This document shows, piece by piece, positions 27,299 to 35,802 of a stretch of DNA of 64,000 nucleotides (position 1 is the stretch's first letter; each line of letters opens with the position of its first letter). The notes under the pieces are model-generated. The model was not told where the DNA came from. It saw nothing but the letters and a program-made list of their open reading frames with translations, and searched no databases. The DNA is from Leptolinea sp. HRD-7 (GTDB lineage Bacteria > Chloroflexota > Anaerolineae > Anaerolineales > Anaerolineaceae), in contig AP024710.1 of the NCBI GenBank assembly GCA_024363285.1, positions 2,636,001-2,700,000 of the forward strand. Direction: 5' to 3'. Made by a program: the position numbers and the translations under genes.

Positions 27299-27673
27299 TC
27301 AGGCATCCTTATCTTTTATGTGAATTTTTTTAGGTGTTGCTTTTTTCATAGATATTTCCAAAAAACCGTTCTTGTACTCTGCAGTAATACTATCCTCAAT
27401 CGGGTTGGGGATGGCAATTTGAACTTCAAATTCTCCAAAATGGATTTCCATCTGGTGAAATGTAAAATTCTTATACGAGTCTTGCCTTGTTCCACTGACA
27501 TTTAATACGTTGTGATCATACCGAATATTAAAATCGCTCTCATTGACACCGGCAATTTCTATACGTATCAGGTATCCTGTAGTTGTTTCGATAACGTCTA
27601 CAGGAGGCCGATAATTGTGGTTCATATACGATACTCGTAGATTGAACATACCAGACCGGGGATATTCAAACAT
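27299..27673 (-). CDS. Small heat-shock protein (Hsp20/alpha-crystallin)
   Basis: 124 residues. The alpha-crystallin domain covers most of it: RPPVDVIETTTGYLIRIEIAGV, DFNIRYDHNVLNVSGTR, FGEFEVQIAIPNPIEDSITAEYKNGFLEISM. The N-terminal arm is short and the C-terminus ends in KKIHIKDKDA, with the I-x-I oligomerisation motif (IHI). It is an ATP-independent holdase, adjacent to lon, which makes a proteostasis pair. A ribosome site (GGAAGG) precedes the ATG. No CIRCE is present here, unlike groESL. Confidence 0.92.
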   Translation of the reverse strand: MFEYPRSGMFNLRVSYMNHNYRPPVDVIETTTGYLIRIEIAGVNESDFNIRYDHNVLNVSGTRQDSYKNFTFHQMEIHFGEFEVQIAIPNPIEDSITAEYKNGFLEISMKKATPKKIHIKDKDA

Positions 27674-27708
27674 AACAACCTTCCTATCAAATAACTGGTC
27701 AATTTGCT

Positions 27709-28227
27709 TTACATGACTTTCCGAACTGCCTCAAATATCGAATCGTAATCCGGTTCATCGTTCAAAGACTTCAAGTAATCAACATAAACCACTCGGTATT
27801 TTCTATCAACAACAAACATGGCTTTTCTCAAAATTCGAGGCTCTTTCAAGAGGCATCCATATCTTTTTCCAAATGAAGTTTTCAAATGATCTGATGCTAG
27901 AATAACCTGGTCAACGCCCGAAATTTCACTCCATCGTTTTTGAGCAAAAGGTAGATCTGTACTGATAATAATTACAGAAAAATCTTTTGAAAATCCAATC
28001 ATTTCTTTGTTGAACCTGCGAACTTCCCGATCGCATATATCAGTTTCAATCGATGGGATAGACGCAATTATTCGAATTTTTCCCCGAGTGAGTTTCAAGA
28101 GATCTATAAAAGACCAATCTTGCAATTGTGCTTTAAATGAAGGAGCCTGTTGCCCGATTTGAATGTCATCGCCAACGACAGTCACACTTTTTCCGCGAAA
28201 CTGGAGAATCCCTTTTCGCTCAAGCAT
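27709..28227 (-). CDS. Tpx-like thiol peroxidase lacking the usual resolving Cys
   Basis: 172 residues. The sequence follows the Tpx (p20) layout: RGKSVTVVGDDIQIGQQAPSF at the start, ASIPSIETDICDREVRRFN with peroxidatic Cys65, STDLPFAQKRWSE, and KAMFVVDRKYRVVYVDYL. In E. coli Tpx the resolving Cys95 follows LPFAQ(K)RF; here that position is RWSE, with no Cys. Another Cys (Cys125, in KRYGCLLKE) is present and might substitute. It would reduce hydroperoxides in the cytoplasm. A strong GGAGG site precedes the ATG. It sits just downstream of tRNA-Arg. Confidence 0.82.
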   Translation of the reverse strand: MLERKGILQFRGKSVTVVGDDIQIGQQAPSFKAQLQDWSFIDLLKLTRGKIRIIASIPSIETDICDREVRRFNKEMIGFSKDFSVIIISTDLPFAQKRWSEISGVDQVILASDHLKTSFGKRYGCLLKEPRILRKAMFVVDRKYRVVYVDYLKSLNDEPDYDSIFEAVRKVM

Positions 28228-28255
28228 TATTCCTCCATGTAAATGTGCCGCAAGG

Positions 28256-28328
28256 CGCCCCCGGTGAGATTCGAACTCACAACCAACAGCTTAGAAGGCT
28301 GGTGCTCTGTCCATTGCGCTACGGGGGC
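28256..28328 (-). tRNA. tRNA-Arg (anticodon UCU)
   Basis: The cloverleaf can be drawn on the minus strand: acceptor GCCCCCG pairs with CGGGGGC, the T arm is GUGAG-UUCGAAU-CUCAC, and the anticodon loop CUUCUAA gives anticodon UCU. There is a C-U mismatch at the outermost anticodon-stem pair and a G-A pair in the D stem. The 3' CCA is not encoded (CCU follows the discriminator G). It lies about 30 bases upstream of the peroxiredoxin gene. Confidence 0.93.
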
Positions 28329-28444
28329 CAGGTTCATAATTATACCGTAACCTTTCACCGTTATCTCAAAAATCCAAAGTAAGCTGTTCTATTGGAATTA
28401 GTTCTATCATAATCCTATCGAACAATTATTTCAACTCATTGCAT

Positions 28445-28482
28445 AAAAAAAAGAGCCTGGTTCTTTGTTTATGAACCAGGCT
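28445..28482 (-). terminator. Rho-independent terminator of the NBR1-domain lipoprotein gene
   Basis: AGCCTGGTTC (28454-28463) and GAACCAGGCT (28473-28482) form a 10-bp stem with a 9-base loop. Read on the minus strand it is followed by a run of eight T. It lies 18 bases after the lipoprotein stop. Confidence 0.9.
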
Positions 28483-28499
28483 GAGAATTATGATTTTTT

Positions 28500-29678
28500 C
28501 TAAATATCTGTTGTCATAATGGGACTAAAGAGAAACGCGTAATTATCTGAGCTTCCTTCAATCGGATAAACATAGAACAGGAAAGAAGTAGCTTTATTCA
28601 TCATGGCATACTTGTTATTCTGGGTCAAATTGATTTTGATGTATTCCCATTCGCCAAAGCCATGCACCTGATTGACAAGCTCTTGTTCTGCTCCACCTTC
28701 TATTGAGTAGGCAATACGGAACCGGAAATTGCATTTCGTATATCCTTCAAGACATCCAAAATGTAATACCAGATTAGAGCCTTCAGCCACTATTATTGGG
28801 GGGAATTGGCCCACAAGATACGCGTCTTTTTCATTGGGTGGAACCATTATTATGGCCGGGTCATTCTCTTTTACACCACCTTCAATGGCAGGAGCGGAGT
28901 TAAGATAGACAAAGCCTCTGGGATCATTCTTATTTCCAGGGCAGGGAAGTACTCCTGATGAACTTGTCCATGTGGCACTGCACATATTCGCCAGGAAATT
29001 GTACGTGTTTCCCACAACAATTTCTGCCCAGATAGATTGTTCTTTGCCGGTGTTATCCATGATACCGAACACCTGTTTATTTTTGTTCATCAGTTTCCAG
29101 AAACTGCGATACTTAATAAAATTTGTAGGTGCCGTTAATGTGACTGTTACGTGTGCCGTCTGACCGGGAAGAACATTTGCCGTTGTCAGGGGATAATTAT
29201 TGGAAGGCCCTTTCATGTCACCACCAGTCCAGACAATACTGTATTCCGGTGTCCAGGTACAAGAACCCGCGTTTCGTATTGACCAGGTCTTAGCGAATTG
29301 GGTTCCAGGAGGAACCATTGTGCCATCAGGAATGGTAATATCGGCGACAAACGATGCCCGATCAGTACACGCACCTGGCTGAGATGTTTTTGTCGGTCCG
29401 CTGCTGGTTGCAGCTGCTGGAAGTGCGGCTAGTCCCGTTGTGGGAGCTATAGTAGGTTCTTTGGTTTCCGTGGGAGCCTTAGTCTCAGTCGGTTTCGCCG
29501 TGTCCGTTAACTGAACGGCGGCTACACTGGTGGTTAATGCTGACAAAGTTTGTGCAACAGCCGCGTTGATCTGGTTTTGGACTTCCATACTATCAGGAGT
29601 CGTTTCAACCGGTCCGCATGATGTCAACAACAAACTGGTCAATAATAGGGCAGTAATCCATCTCCGAGGTTTTATCAT
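28500..29678 (-). CDS. Lipoprotein with NBR1-type four-tryptophan (FW) Ig-like domain
   Basis: 392 residues. The signal peptide ends in the lipobox LLTSC (Cys21). A Thr/Pro-rich linker (about 55-100) leads to an Ig-like domain (about 105-215) with the Nbr1_FW pattern: ITIPDGTMVPPGTQFAKTWS, NAGSCTWTPEYSIVW, VLPGQTAHVTV and KYRSFWKLMNKNKQVFG. The four key Trp positions are visible. The C-terminal ~170 residues look like a beta-rich domain of unknown type. This FW domain is best known from eukaryotic autophagy receptors but also occurs in bacterial exported proteins. Surface attachment or substrate binding is inferred. Confidence 0.8.
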   Translation of the reverse strand: MIKPRRWITALLLTSLLLTSCGPVETTPDSMEVQNQINAAVAQTLSALTTSVAAVQLTDTAKPTETKAPTETKEPTIAPTTGLAALPAAATSSGPTKTSQPGACTDRASFVADITIPDGTMVPPGTQFAKTWSIRNAGSCTWTPEYSIVWTGGDMKGPSNNYPLTTANVLPGQTAHVTVTLTAPTNFIKYRSFWKLMNKNKQVFGIMDNTGKEQSIWAEIVVGNTYNFLANMCSATWTSSSGVLPCPGNKNDPRGFVYLNSAPAIEGGVKENDPAIIMVPPNEKDAYLVGQFPPIIVAEGSNLVLHFGCLEGYTKCNFRFRIAYSIEGGAEQELVNQVHGFGEWEYIKINLTQNNKYAMMNKATSFLFYVYPIEGSSDNYAFLFSPIMTTDI

Positions 29679-29815
29679 GGAAAATTCCTTTACTAATCGG
29701 ATATGTCATTTATTACAGACAAATTATACATGGTTTCAACCTGCATCAAGGTGCAAGGATCGGACCATGAACAAACGATTGAATCTGAAGAAAAATCATA
29801 TTCAATTCTCACATT

Positions 29816-29866
29816 AAAAAATAAATCGACGGATATTTTGAACAATACCTGAATATCCGTCGATTT
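29816..29866 (-). terminator. Terminator after the BMP transporter operon (distal hairpin)
   Basis: AAATCGACGGATATT (29823-29837) pairs perfectly with AATATCCGTCGATTT (29852-29866), a 15-bp stem with a 14-base loop. On the minus strand a T-rich tract follows. It is the second of two hairpins behind the ATP-binding subunit gene. Confidence 0.75.
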
Positions 29867-29888
29867 ACTAAGATTTGATCATGTTTTG

Positions 29889-29927
29889 GTCTGTCTCAAA
29901 AGACAAAAAAAGACTTTTGAGACAGAC
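29889..29927 (-). terminator. Hairpin after the BMP transporter operon (proximal)
   Basis: GTCTGTCTCAAAAG (29889-29902) pairs with CTTTTGAGACAGAC (29914-29927), a 14-bp perfect stem around an 11-base loop. It lies 25 bases past the ATPase stop codon. No long T tract follows directly, so it may be a transcript-stabilising hairpin working with the next one. Confidence 0.55.
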
Positions 29928-29951
29928 TCCAACTCTCTTGTTTTATAAAAC

Positions 29952-31478
29952 TTAATTTTTTTGGATTTCAGGTTTTAAAGACCCTGCCATCATCAAACCG
30001 AGTTCTTCACGGGTGACTTCGTCAGCTTGTTTGACCGCGACAATTTCACCATGATACATAACTGCAATTCGGTCAGATAATGCCATGATTTCATCTAGTT
30101 CAGCAGAAATCAGAACGACACCAATTCCTTCATCTCGCATCTTGATGATTTCACTGTGAATATACTCAATTGAACCTACATCAAGTCCGCGGGTAGGTTG
30201 ATTGGCAACCAGAAACTTGATATTGCGCGAAAGCTCTCTGGCAACAATTACCTTCTGCTGGTTGCCGCCCGATAATTTTGACGTAGGAACATAAGGGCTT
30301 GGAGTACGAATATCAAAGCGTTTGATCAGTTTTTCCGCGTTAGAGCCGATTGCTGCATTCTGTAAGACGCCCCGGCGGCAGAACGGCGAAACATAATACG
30401 AACATAAAACCAAATTATCCGCTATCGGATACTGCATGACAAAACCATGTTTCTGGCGGTCTTCAGGAATGTGTCCCATTCCTTTTTCAACCAAATCTCT
30501 TGGGTTGTGGTTGAAGACATTTTGGTCAAGAATTTTTATCTCTCCTGAAGTCGCGTGACGCAAACCCGTCAACGCTTCTGCAAGTTCTGTCTGTCCATTT
30601 CCCTGAACTCCAGCAATTCCAAGGATTTCACCTTTTCTTACCTGAAAACTGATGCCTCTTACTGTTTCAACACGGCGGTCATCGGTAACAACCAGGTTTT
30701 TAATGTCCAAGACCACATCACCGGGTTTGGCAGGAGTTTTATCTACTTTTAGAATAACCGTTCGGCCAACCATTTGTGATGCCAGTGCCTGTTCATTTGT
30801 TTTTGCCGGGTCATCAGTAGCGATGACTTTCCCCGCTCGCATGACTGTTATTCGATTTGAAATCGAAAGAACTTCTTTTAACTTGTGGGTGATAAAAATG
30901 ACAGAAATTCCCTGTTGAACGAGTTTCTTAATAATCGCAAAAAGATCATCCACTTCCTGTGGGGTCAAAACGGCGGTAGGTTCATCAAGAATAAGAATTT
31001 TTGCCTTGCGGTATAAAGCTTTGATGATCTCTACCCGCTGTTGGATGCCGACGGGGAGGTCATGCACCAGGGCTGTGGGATCAATTTCAAGTCCATATTG
31101 CGTCGATAGTTCAATCAGATCTTTATTAACCTGTTCAATATCCAGAACACCATTCTTCAATTTTTCAGAACCCAGCATGATGTTTTCAGCTACAGTAAAA
31201 ACAGGCACAAGCATGAAATGCTGGTGGACCATACCAATCCCGCAGGCAATGGCATCTTTGGGTGAATGAAAATGAACGGGTTTTCCATTAATCAAAATCT
31301 CTCCTTCGTCTGGAGAAATTAACCCGTAAATAATGTTCATCAGTGTAGATTTACCGGCACCATTTTCACCCAAAAGAGCATGAATTTCCCCTTCTTTCAG
31401 GGAAAAATCTACATGATCGTTGGCCAACACGCCGGGGAATTTTTTCGTTATCCCTTTAACTTCCAGTACGTTATCCAT
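29952..31478 (-). CDS. BMP-type nucleoside/sugar ABC transporter, dual ATPase subunit
   Basis: 508 residues with two ABC cassettes, as in RbsA/NupO-type proteins. First cassette: Walker A LLGENGAGKSTLMNI, signature LPVGIQQRVEI, Walker B ILILDEPTAVLTPQE. Second cassette: GIAGVQGNGQTELAEAL (degenerate Walker A), LSGGNQQKVIVAREL, and FLVANQPTRGLDVGS, where the usual DEP is NQP. One intact and one degenerate site is the family rule. It energises uptake by the two permeases encoded upstream. It is the last gene of the operon. Confidence 0.92.
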   Translation of the reverse strand: MDNVLEVKGITKKFPGVLANDHVDFSLKEGEIHALLGENGAGKSTLMNIIYGLISPDEGEILINGKPVHFHSPKDAIACGIGMVHQHFMLVPVFTVAENIMLGSEKLKNGVLDIEQVNKDLIELSTQYGLEIDPTALVHDLPVGIQQRVEIIKALYRKAKILILDEPTAVLTPQEVDDLFAIIKKLVQQGISVIFITHKLKEVLSISNRITVMRAGKVIATDDPAKTNEQALASQMVGRTVILKVDKTPAKPGDVVLDIKNLVVTDDRRVETVRGISFQVRKGEILGIAGVQGNGQTELAEALTGLRHATSGEIKILDQNVFNHNPRDLVEKGMGHIPEDRQKHGFVMQYPIADNLVLCSYYVSPFCRRGVLQNAAIGSNAEKLIKRFDIRTPSPYVPTSKLSGGNQQKVIVARELSRNIKFLVANQPTRGLDVGSIEYIHSEIIKMRDEGIGVVLISAELDEIMALSDRIAVMYHGEIVAVKQADEVTREELGLMMAGSLKPEIQKN

Positions 31479-31506
31479 GCTTTATCTCCTACTTATTTCC
31501 CGCAGG

Positions 31507-32577
31507 CTATTTTTCATATGGAGTACCATCAGCCGCCGGGCTGGTTGTCCGACCAATCAAACCGGCAAGAATAATCATTGTCAGAATATAAGGTGTTAAT
31601 CCGACAATATAAGACTGTTGCAGGAAAGCCCACTGTGACGGAATAAGGTCACGGAAAAATTGCAGGTTGATTTGAAATGCCTGCGCGGCACCAAACACCA
31701 GAGCAGCAGCCCAGGCTCCTATGGGCGTCCAGTTTCCAAAGATCATGGCAGCCAGAGAGATGAAACCACGGCCATTGGTCATCAAAGGTTCAAAAGAAGG
31801 AACCGATTCGAGAGTAAAGTAAGCACCGCCGAGTCCGGCTAGCAGACCACCAATGATAACGTTCATGTACCGCATATACGAGACATTAATACCTACCGTG
31901 TCAGCCGCACGTGGGTGTTCGCCAACAGCGCGGGTACGAAGGCCCCATCGGGTGCGGAACAGGACAAAGTTGGAAACGAAGACCAGAATAATGGCCAACC
32001 AGGCGATAGGTTGCTGCTCAAATATTTTGCCGAATACCGGGATCTGAGAAAGGCCGGGGATGGCAATAATCGGCAAAATACCGGGTGCGTGAGGAACATT
32101 GCCTCCGAAGATGCTTCCTTTTTCAAAGAACAACTGGCGATTAAGAAACCCTGTGACACCGGTAGCCAGAATGTTGATGACTGTACCGCTGATAACCTGG
32201 TCGACTTTGAAAGTGATTGAAAGCCACGCGTGCAGCAGTCCAAGAAGACCACCCGTAAGGACAGCGATCACCACACCTAAAATCAAGCTGGACATAGGAT
32301 CCAAATGTACGATGGAATTCAGGTAAATGGATGAAAGCCAACCGAAGAAGGCGGCGGACAACATCATTCCTTCAATACCAATATTGGTAACACCGGAGCG
32401 TTCACAGAATGTGCCGCATAAAGCTCCCAGTGTCAAAGGAGTGGCAACCGAGATGGTCGTCGCGATCATGGATGTCAGGATTACAAGAGGAGAAGTAGTT
32501 GACTGGCCAATAAAGATAACCACGGAGTAAAGAATCGCGATTACAACGGCTATAAATATTGATCGTTTCAAGTCCAT
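31507..32577 (-). CDS. BMP-type ABC transporter permease 2
   Basis: 356 residues, about 9-10 helices, BPD_transp_2 family. Typical motifs: TPLTLGALCGTFCERSGVTNIGIEGMM near the start and RAVGEHPRAADTVGINVSYMRYMNVIIGGLLAGLGGAYF in the EAA-like loop region. With the preceding permease it forms the heterodimeric channel of a nucleoside or related BMP-family importer. 29 bases separate it from the ATPase gene and 9 from the first permease. Confidence 0.9.
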   Translation of the reverse strand: MDLKRSIFIAVVIAILYSVVIFIGQSTTSPLVILTSMIATTISVATPLTLGALCGTFCERSGVTNIGIEGMMLSAAFFGWLSSIYLNSIVHLDPMSSLILGVVIAVLTGGLLGLLHAWLSITFKVDQVISGTVINILATGVTGFLNRQLFFEKGSIFGGNVPHAPGILPIIAIPGLSQIPVFGKIFEQQPIAWLAIILVFVSNFVLFRTRWGLRTRAVGEHPRAADTVGINVSYMRYMNVIIGGLLAGLGGAYFTLESVPSFEPLMTNGRGFISLAAMIFGNWTPIGAWAAALVFGAAQAFQINLQFFRDLIPSQWAFLQQSYIVGLTPYILTMIILAGLIGRTTSPAADGTPYEK

Positions 32578-32586
32578 AGTTGGCTC

Positions 32587-33726
32587 CTATTTTCCCCATC
32601 CACGAGTGTAGACCACACGTTCCTGGGGAGTGCGGATGCGGAAAATGTAGCGTACGATGGCATCAGCAGAGACAAAAAGCAGGATAAGGGCCTGGATAAT
32701 GGAGATGATATCTACGGGGATCTGGGTCAGGAATTGCATTTTCGTAGCTCCGTTGCGCATGGCGCCAAATAAAAGGGCGGCAAGAACAACACCCACGGGA
32801 TGGTTCTTACCCAGCAACGCGATGGCAATAGCGTCAAAGCCATAACCAGAAGAGAACCCAAGTTCATGCCTGTGATTGAGGGCTGTAACCTCAATGGCTC
32901 CAGCCAAACCGGCCAATGCGCCTGATAGTCCCATAGTGATGACGATAGTCCTGGCGACATCAATGCCGGCATATTTTGCCGCGTCCGGATTCAAACCGGT
33001 TGTGCGGATCTCAAAACCCAGTTTGGTTTTCCAGAGAAGCCACCAGATCAGAAATGCCATGACCAAAGCGAGGATAAATCCCCAGTGAAAACGGAATTTT
33101 TCGAAGATCGGCATGATCTGGGCGGAAACCGCAATTTTGGGTGTGCGGGCGACTACATTGGTAGGGCTTGGATCCTTCATCGGTCCATTTAGTAAAAAGC
33201 TGGTGAGATTCAAGGCAATGTAGTTCATCATGATCGTGTTGATAACTTCATGAGCACCGGTTTTGGCTTTTAACAAGCCTGGGATCGCACCCCAGATGGC
33301 ACCGGCCATAACGCCCAGTCCAATTGTCAAAAGAACATGCAGTACAGGAGGAATATCAGTTTTGAAAATTCCAGGTAGCGCATAACCTGCCCAGGCTGCC
33401 GCAACAGCACCAAACGCGAGTTGTCCTTCACCACCAATATTGAACAACCCGCCTTTGAAACCAATAGCTACCGCAAGGCCGGCAAAAATATACGGACAGG
33501 CCCAGACAGTCGTTTCACTTAATGCGCGAAGACTTCCAAAAGCACCCTGGAAAAGACCTTGATACGCAAGAACCGGGTCACCACCAACCCATAGAATGAT
33601 CAATGCTCCTATGACAAGGGCTGTAAAAACAGCCAGAATAGGAACCAGGTAGGTGTTGACAATCTTGCTATCAAGTTTAAATTTTGGAGGGGTAGCTTCT
33701 TTTGGGTTCGGATTCTCCTTATCCAT
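32587..33726 (-). CDS. BMP-type ABC transporter permease 1
   Basis: 379 residues, BPD_transp_2 family. After a soluble N-terminus (NPNPKEATPPKFKLDSK) come about 9 helices with ETTVWACPYIFAGLAVAIGFKGGLFNIGGEGQ, an EVINTIMMNYIALNL segment and the loop IRTTGLNPDAAKYAGIDVAR. It pairs with the 31507 product. The gene is separated from bmpA by a strong terminator, so it is probably transcribed at a lower level than the binding protein. Confidence 0.9.
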   Translation of the reverse strand: MDKENPNPKEATPPKFKLDSKIVNTYLVPILAVFTALVIGALIILWVGGDPVLAYQGLFQGAFGSLRALSETTVWACPYIFAGLAVAIGFKGGLFNIGGEGQLAFGAVAAAWAGYALPGIFKTDIPPVLHVLLTIGLGVMAGAIWGAIPGLLKAKTGAHEVINTIMMNYIALNLTSFLLNGPMKDPSPTNVVARTPKIAVSAQIMPIFEKFRFHWGFILALVMAFLIWWLLWKTKLGFEIRTTGLNPDAAKYAGIDVARTIVITMGLSGALAGLAGAIEVTALNHRHELGFSSGYGFDAIAIALLGKNHPVGVVLAALLFGAMRNGATKMQFLTQIPVDIISIIQALILLFVSADAIVRYIFRIRTPQERVVYTRGWGK

Positions 33727-33820
33727 AAAATTCCTTCTCCTTATAAAATCTCTATTGCCCAGAGTATGGGATATTTGATTCTATCTAAAAATATCTAAAA
33801 AAGATAATGAGTTTCATCAT

Positions 33821-33857
33821 AAAAAAAACAGAGAAAGGGCGTATGCCCTTTCTCTGT
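33821..33857 (-). terminator. Terminator between the binding-protein and permease genes
   Basis: ACAGAGAAAGGGC (33828-33840) and GCCCTTTCTCTGT (33845-33857) form a 13-bp perfect stem with a 4-base GTAT loop. On the minus strand it is followed by eight or nine T. It is a strong intrinsic terminator inside the operon, 22 bases after the bmpA stop. Confidence 0.9.
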
Positions 33858-33878
33858 TTGAGGCTACTTCACTACAAA

Positions 33879-34937
33879 TTAGCCGGGTTTGGTCGCAGGA
33901 ACATTGGTCTTGATGGTACCATCGAGAAGACCCTTGTTGACTTCTTCCAATTTGGCTTTGACTTCTTTGGACACAACGGAGTCCAGATCATGGAAGGGGG
34001 CCAGGGAGACAGGACCGTAGAAGTTACCACCCTTGAATTTGCCTTCTTTTGCGGCTTTGATATTGTCGAAGACAGCGGGGGTGATGCTCTTCATAGCGGA
34101 GGAAAGCAGAACCTTCTGGGCTTCCGGAACGGTCAGGTACTGGTCGGTATCGACGCCGATGGCGTAGATCGGTTTTTCTTTGGTGGATTTTCCGGCAACC
34201 GCGATCAAACCACCATTACCCGTCTTGCCGCCAGCGCTGAAGATGACATCGACGCCCTTATCCATCATGGAATTGGCGGTTGTCTTACCCCATTCGGGAT
34301 CAGCAAAGGTTTTGTCCAGGCCGACATCATTGTGGTAAACAATGTTGATTTCGGCTTTGTCATTTACAGATTTGATACCCGCGCGATAGCCTTCACCGAA
34401 CCGCCATACAGGAGGAACGGTATCGGTAGCGAACACACCACCAACTTTGTTGGTTTTGGTCATGAGACCAGCCAGAACACCGGCCAGATAACCGGATTGA
34501 TCTTCCGCGAAGACTATACCACTCAGGTTGTCGAGGACTTCGGTCTGAGATTGGTCAACACCGATGAATTTGATATCCGGATATTTCTTGGCTTCCTCTA
34601 TGGTTGCTTCGCCCAGAGCGAAACCGACGGTGATGATCACTTTGTAACCGGCTTCGGCGAAGGTTTCGATGTTCTTGCCATAGTCTTTGGAGTCAGTGGT
34701 TTCGATGTATTTGGTGGTGACGCCCAGTTCTTTTTCAGCCTGTTTCAGGCCTTCGTAAGCGGACTGGTTGAAGGATTTGTCATCGATCTTACCAACATCG
34801 GTCACCAGACCTACGCAGAAGGTATCGGCTTTCGAGCAGTCGACGTCAGCCTTGGGGGCCGCGGCATAGACGCTGGCAGGAAAAACCATACTTAAAATTA
34901 CAAGGAAACTTAGCACAACAAATACTCTGGTTTTCAT
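33879..34937 (-). CDS. BMP family substrate-binding protein
   Basis: 352 residues. Signal peptide of about 26 residues ending ASVYA-A; there is no lipobox Cys, so it is secreted or held by another contact rather than being a lipoprotein. The mature part has the BMP/PnrA fold: CVGLVTDVGKIDDKSFNQSAYEGLKQAEKELG, DVIFSAGGKTGNGGLIAVAG and YAIGVDTDQYL. PnrA-like proteins bind purine nucleosides; others bind ribose or autoinducers. It has a GAGGAG ribosome site. It is the first gene of the transporter operon. Confidence 0.92.
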   Translation of the reverse strand: MKTRVFVVLSFLVILSMVFPASVYAAAPKADVDCSKADTFCVGLVTDVGKIDDKSFNQSAYEGLKQAEKELGVTTKYIETTDSKDYGKNIETFAEAGYKVIITVGFALGEATIEEAKKYPDIKFIGVDQSQTEVLDNLSGIVFAEDQSGYLAGVLAGLMTKTNKVGGVFATDTVPPVWRFGEGYRAGIKSVNDKAEINIVYHNDVGLDKTFADPEWGKTTANSMMDKGVDVIFSAGGKTGNGGLIAVAGKSTKEKPIYAIGVDTDQYLTVPEAQKVLLSSAMKSITPAVFDNIKAAKEGKFKGGNFYGPVSLAPFHDLDSVVSKEVKAKLEEVNKGLLDGTIKTNVPATKPG

Positions 34938-35039
34938 AGTTCTCCTCTTGAATAAGATTTGGTACTGTGATTATTGTATATCAAGAATTCGTTTATTGCT
35001 ACTCTGGAATCGGTATCTTAATAACAAGTACCCGCGAAA

Positions 35040-35741
35040 TTAATCCTTATTTTGCCGTTTCAAGTATTTTTCCATCATATCCGGACGTTTTTCTGATGTC
35101 CGTAGCAGTGATTGCTGTAAGCGCCATTTGTCGATGGCCGCGTGGTTACCTGAAAGGAGGATTTCTGGAACTGGCCAATCTCGAAAAACCGGCGGGCGTG
35201 TGTAATGCGGGTATTCGAGCAGGCCGGAAGCGTGCGAATCATCTTCAGTACCGGTAGGATCACCAAGAACGCCGGGCAAATAACGAGATACCGCATCAAT
35301 AACGATCAGCGCCGGAAGTTCGCCGCCTGTTAATACATAATCACCAATAGATATCTCATCGGTGACCAGGTGTTCACGGATCCTTTCATCAATACCTTCA
35401 TAATGGCCGCATAACAAAGCGATATGGGGAAGGCTTGAGAGCTCTTTCGCCACTTCCTGAGTAAACAATCGTCCCTGGGGAGTCATTAGAATAACCGGAA
35501 TATCAGGTGGTTTTCCCAAAACAGATTCGATCGAGGAAAAAACAGGTTCGGGCTTCATGACCATTCCACCACCACCGCCATAAGGCATATCATCTGTAGT
35601 ATGGTGACGGTCCACCGTATAGTCGCGGATATTATGTAAATTTACTTCAATCAGGCCATTTACTCTCGCGCGTTTTATAATACTGGCGTTAAGATAAGGT
35701 TGAAAAACTTCTGGAAATAATGTAAAGATATCAAATTTCAT
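35040..35741 (-). CDS. trmD: tRNA (guanine-N1)-methyltransferase TrmD
   Basis: 233 residues, normal length. SPOUT knot enzyme motifs: [73 protein letters not shown] and [13 protein letters not shown]. It methylates G37 of tRNAs with G36G37, preventing +1 frameshifts. The usual rpsP-rimM-trmD-rplS context is absent; here trmD stands alone with its own promoter. There is no ribosome site, and a consensus TATAAT ends 6 bases before the ATG. Confidence 0.96.
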   Translation of the reverse strand: MKFDIFTLFPEVFQPYLNASIIKRARVNGLIEVNLHNIRDYTVDRHHTTDDMPYGGGGGMVMKPEPVFSSIESVLGKPPDIPVILMTPQGRLFTQEVAKELSSLPHIALLCGHYEGIDERIREHLVTDEISIGDYVLTGGELPALIVIDAVSRYLPGVLGDPTGTEDDSHASGLLEYPHYTRPPVFRDWPVPEILLSGNHAAIDKWRLQQSLLRTSEKRPDMMEKYLKRQNKD

Positions 35742-35747
35742 TACTAA

Positions 35748-35777
35748 ATTATACGATGCCCTTGCCTTGACCGGTCA
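35748..35777 (-). promoter_or_regulatory. trmD promoter (leaderless candidate)
   Basis: On the minus strand TATAAT occupies 35753-35748 and TGACCG lies 18 bases upstream (35777-35772). The -10 is followed by six bases and then the ATG, so the transcript would begin at the start codon. Confidence 0.5.
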
Positions 35778-35802
35778 TTTCTTATAATGGTAAGATGTTT
35801 TT

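Noticed and set aside
33807..34895. Long plus-strand frame of 362 codons
   Set aside because: It is the antisense shadow of the substrate-binding protein gene, Gly/Phe-rich, with no known domain and starting inside the terminator.
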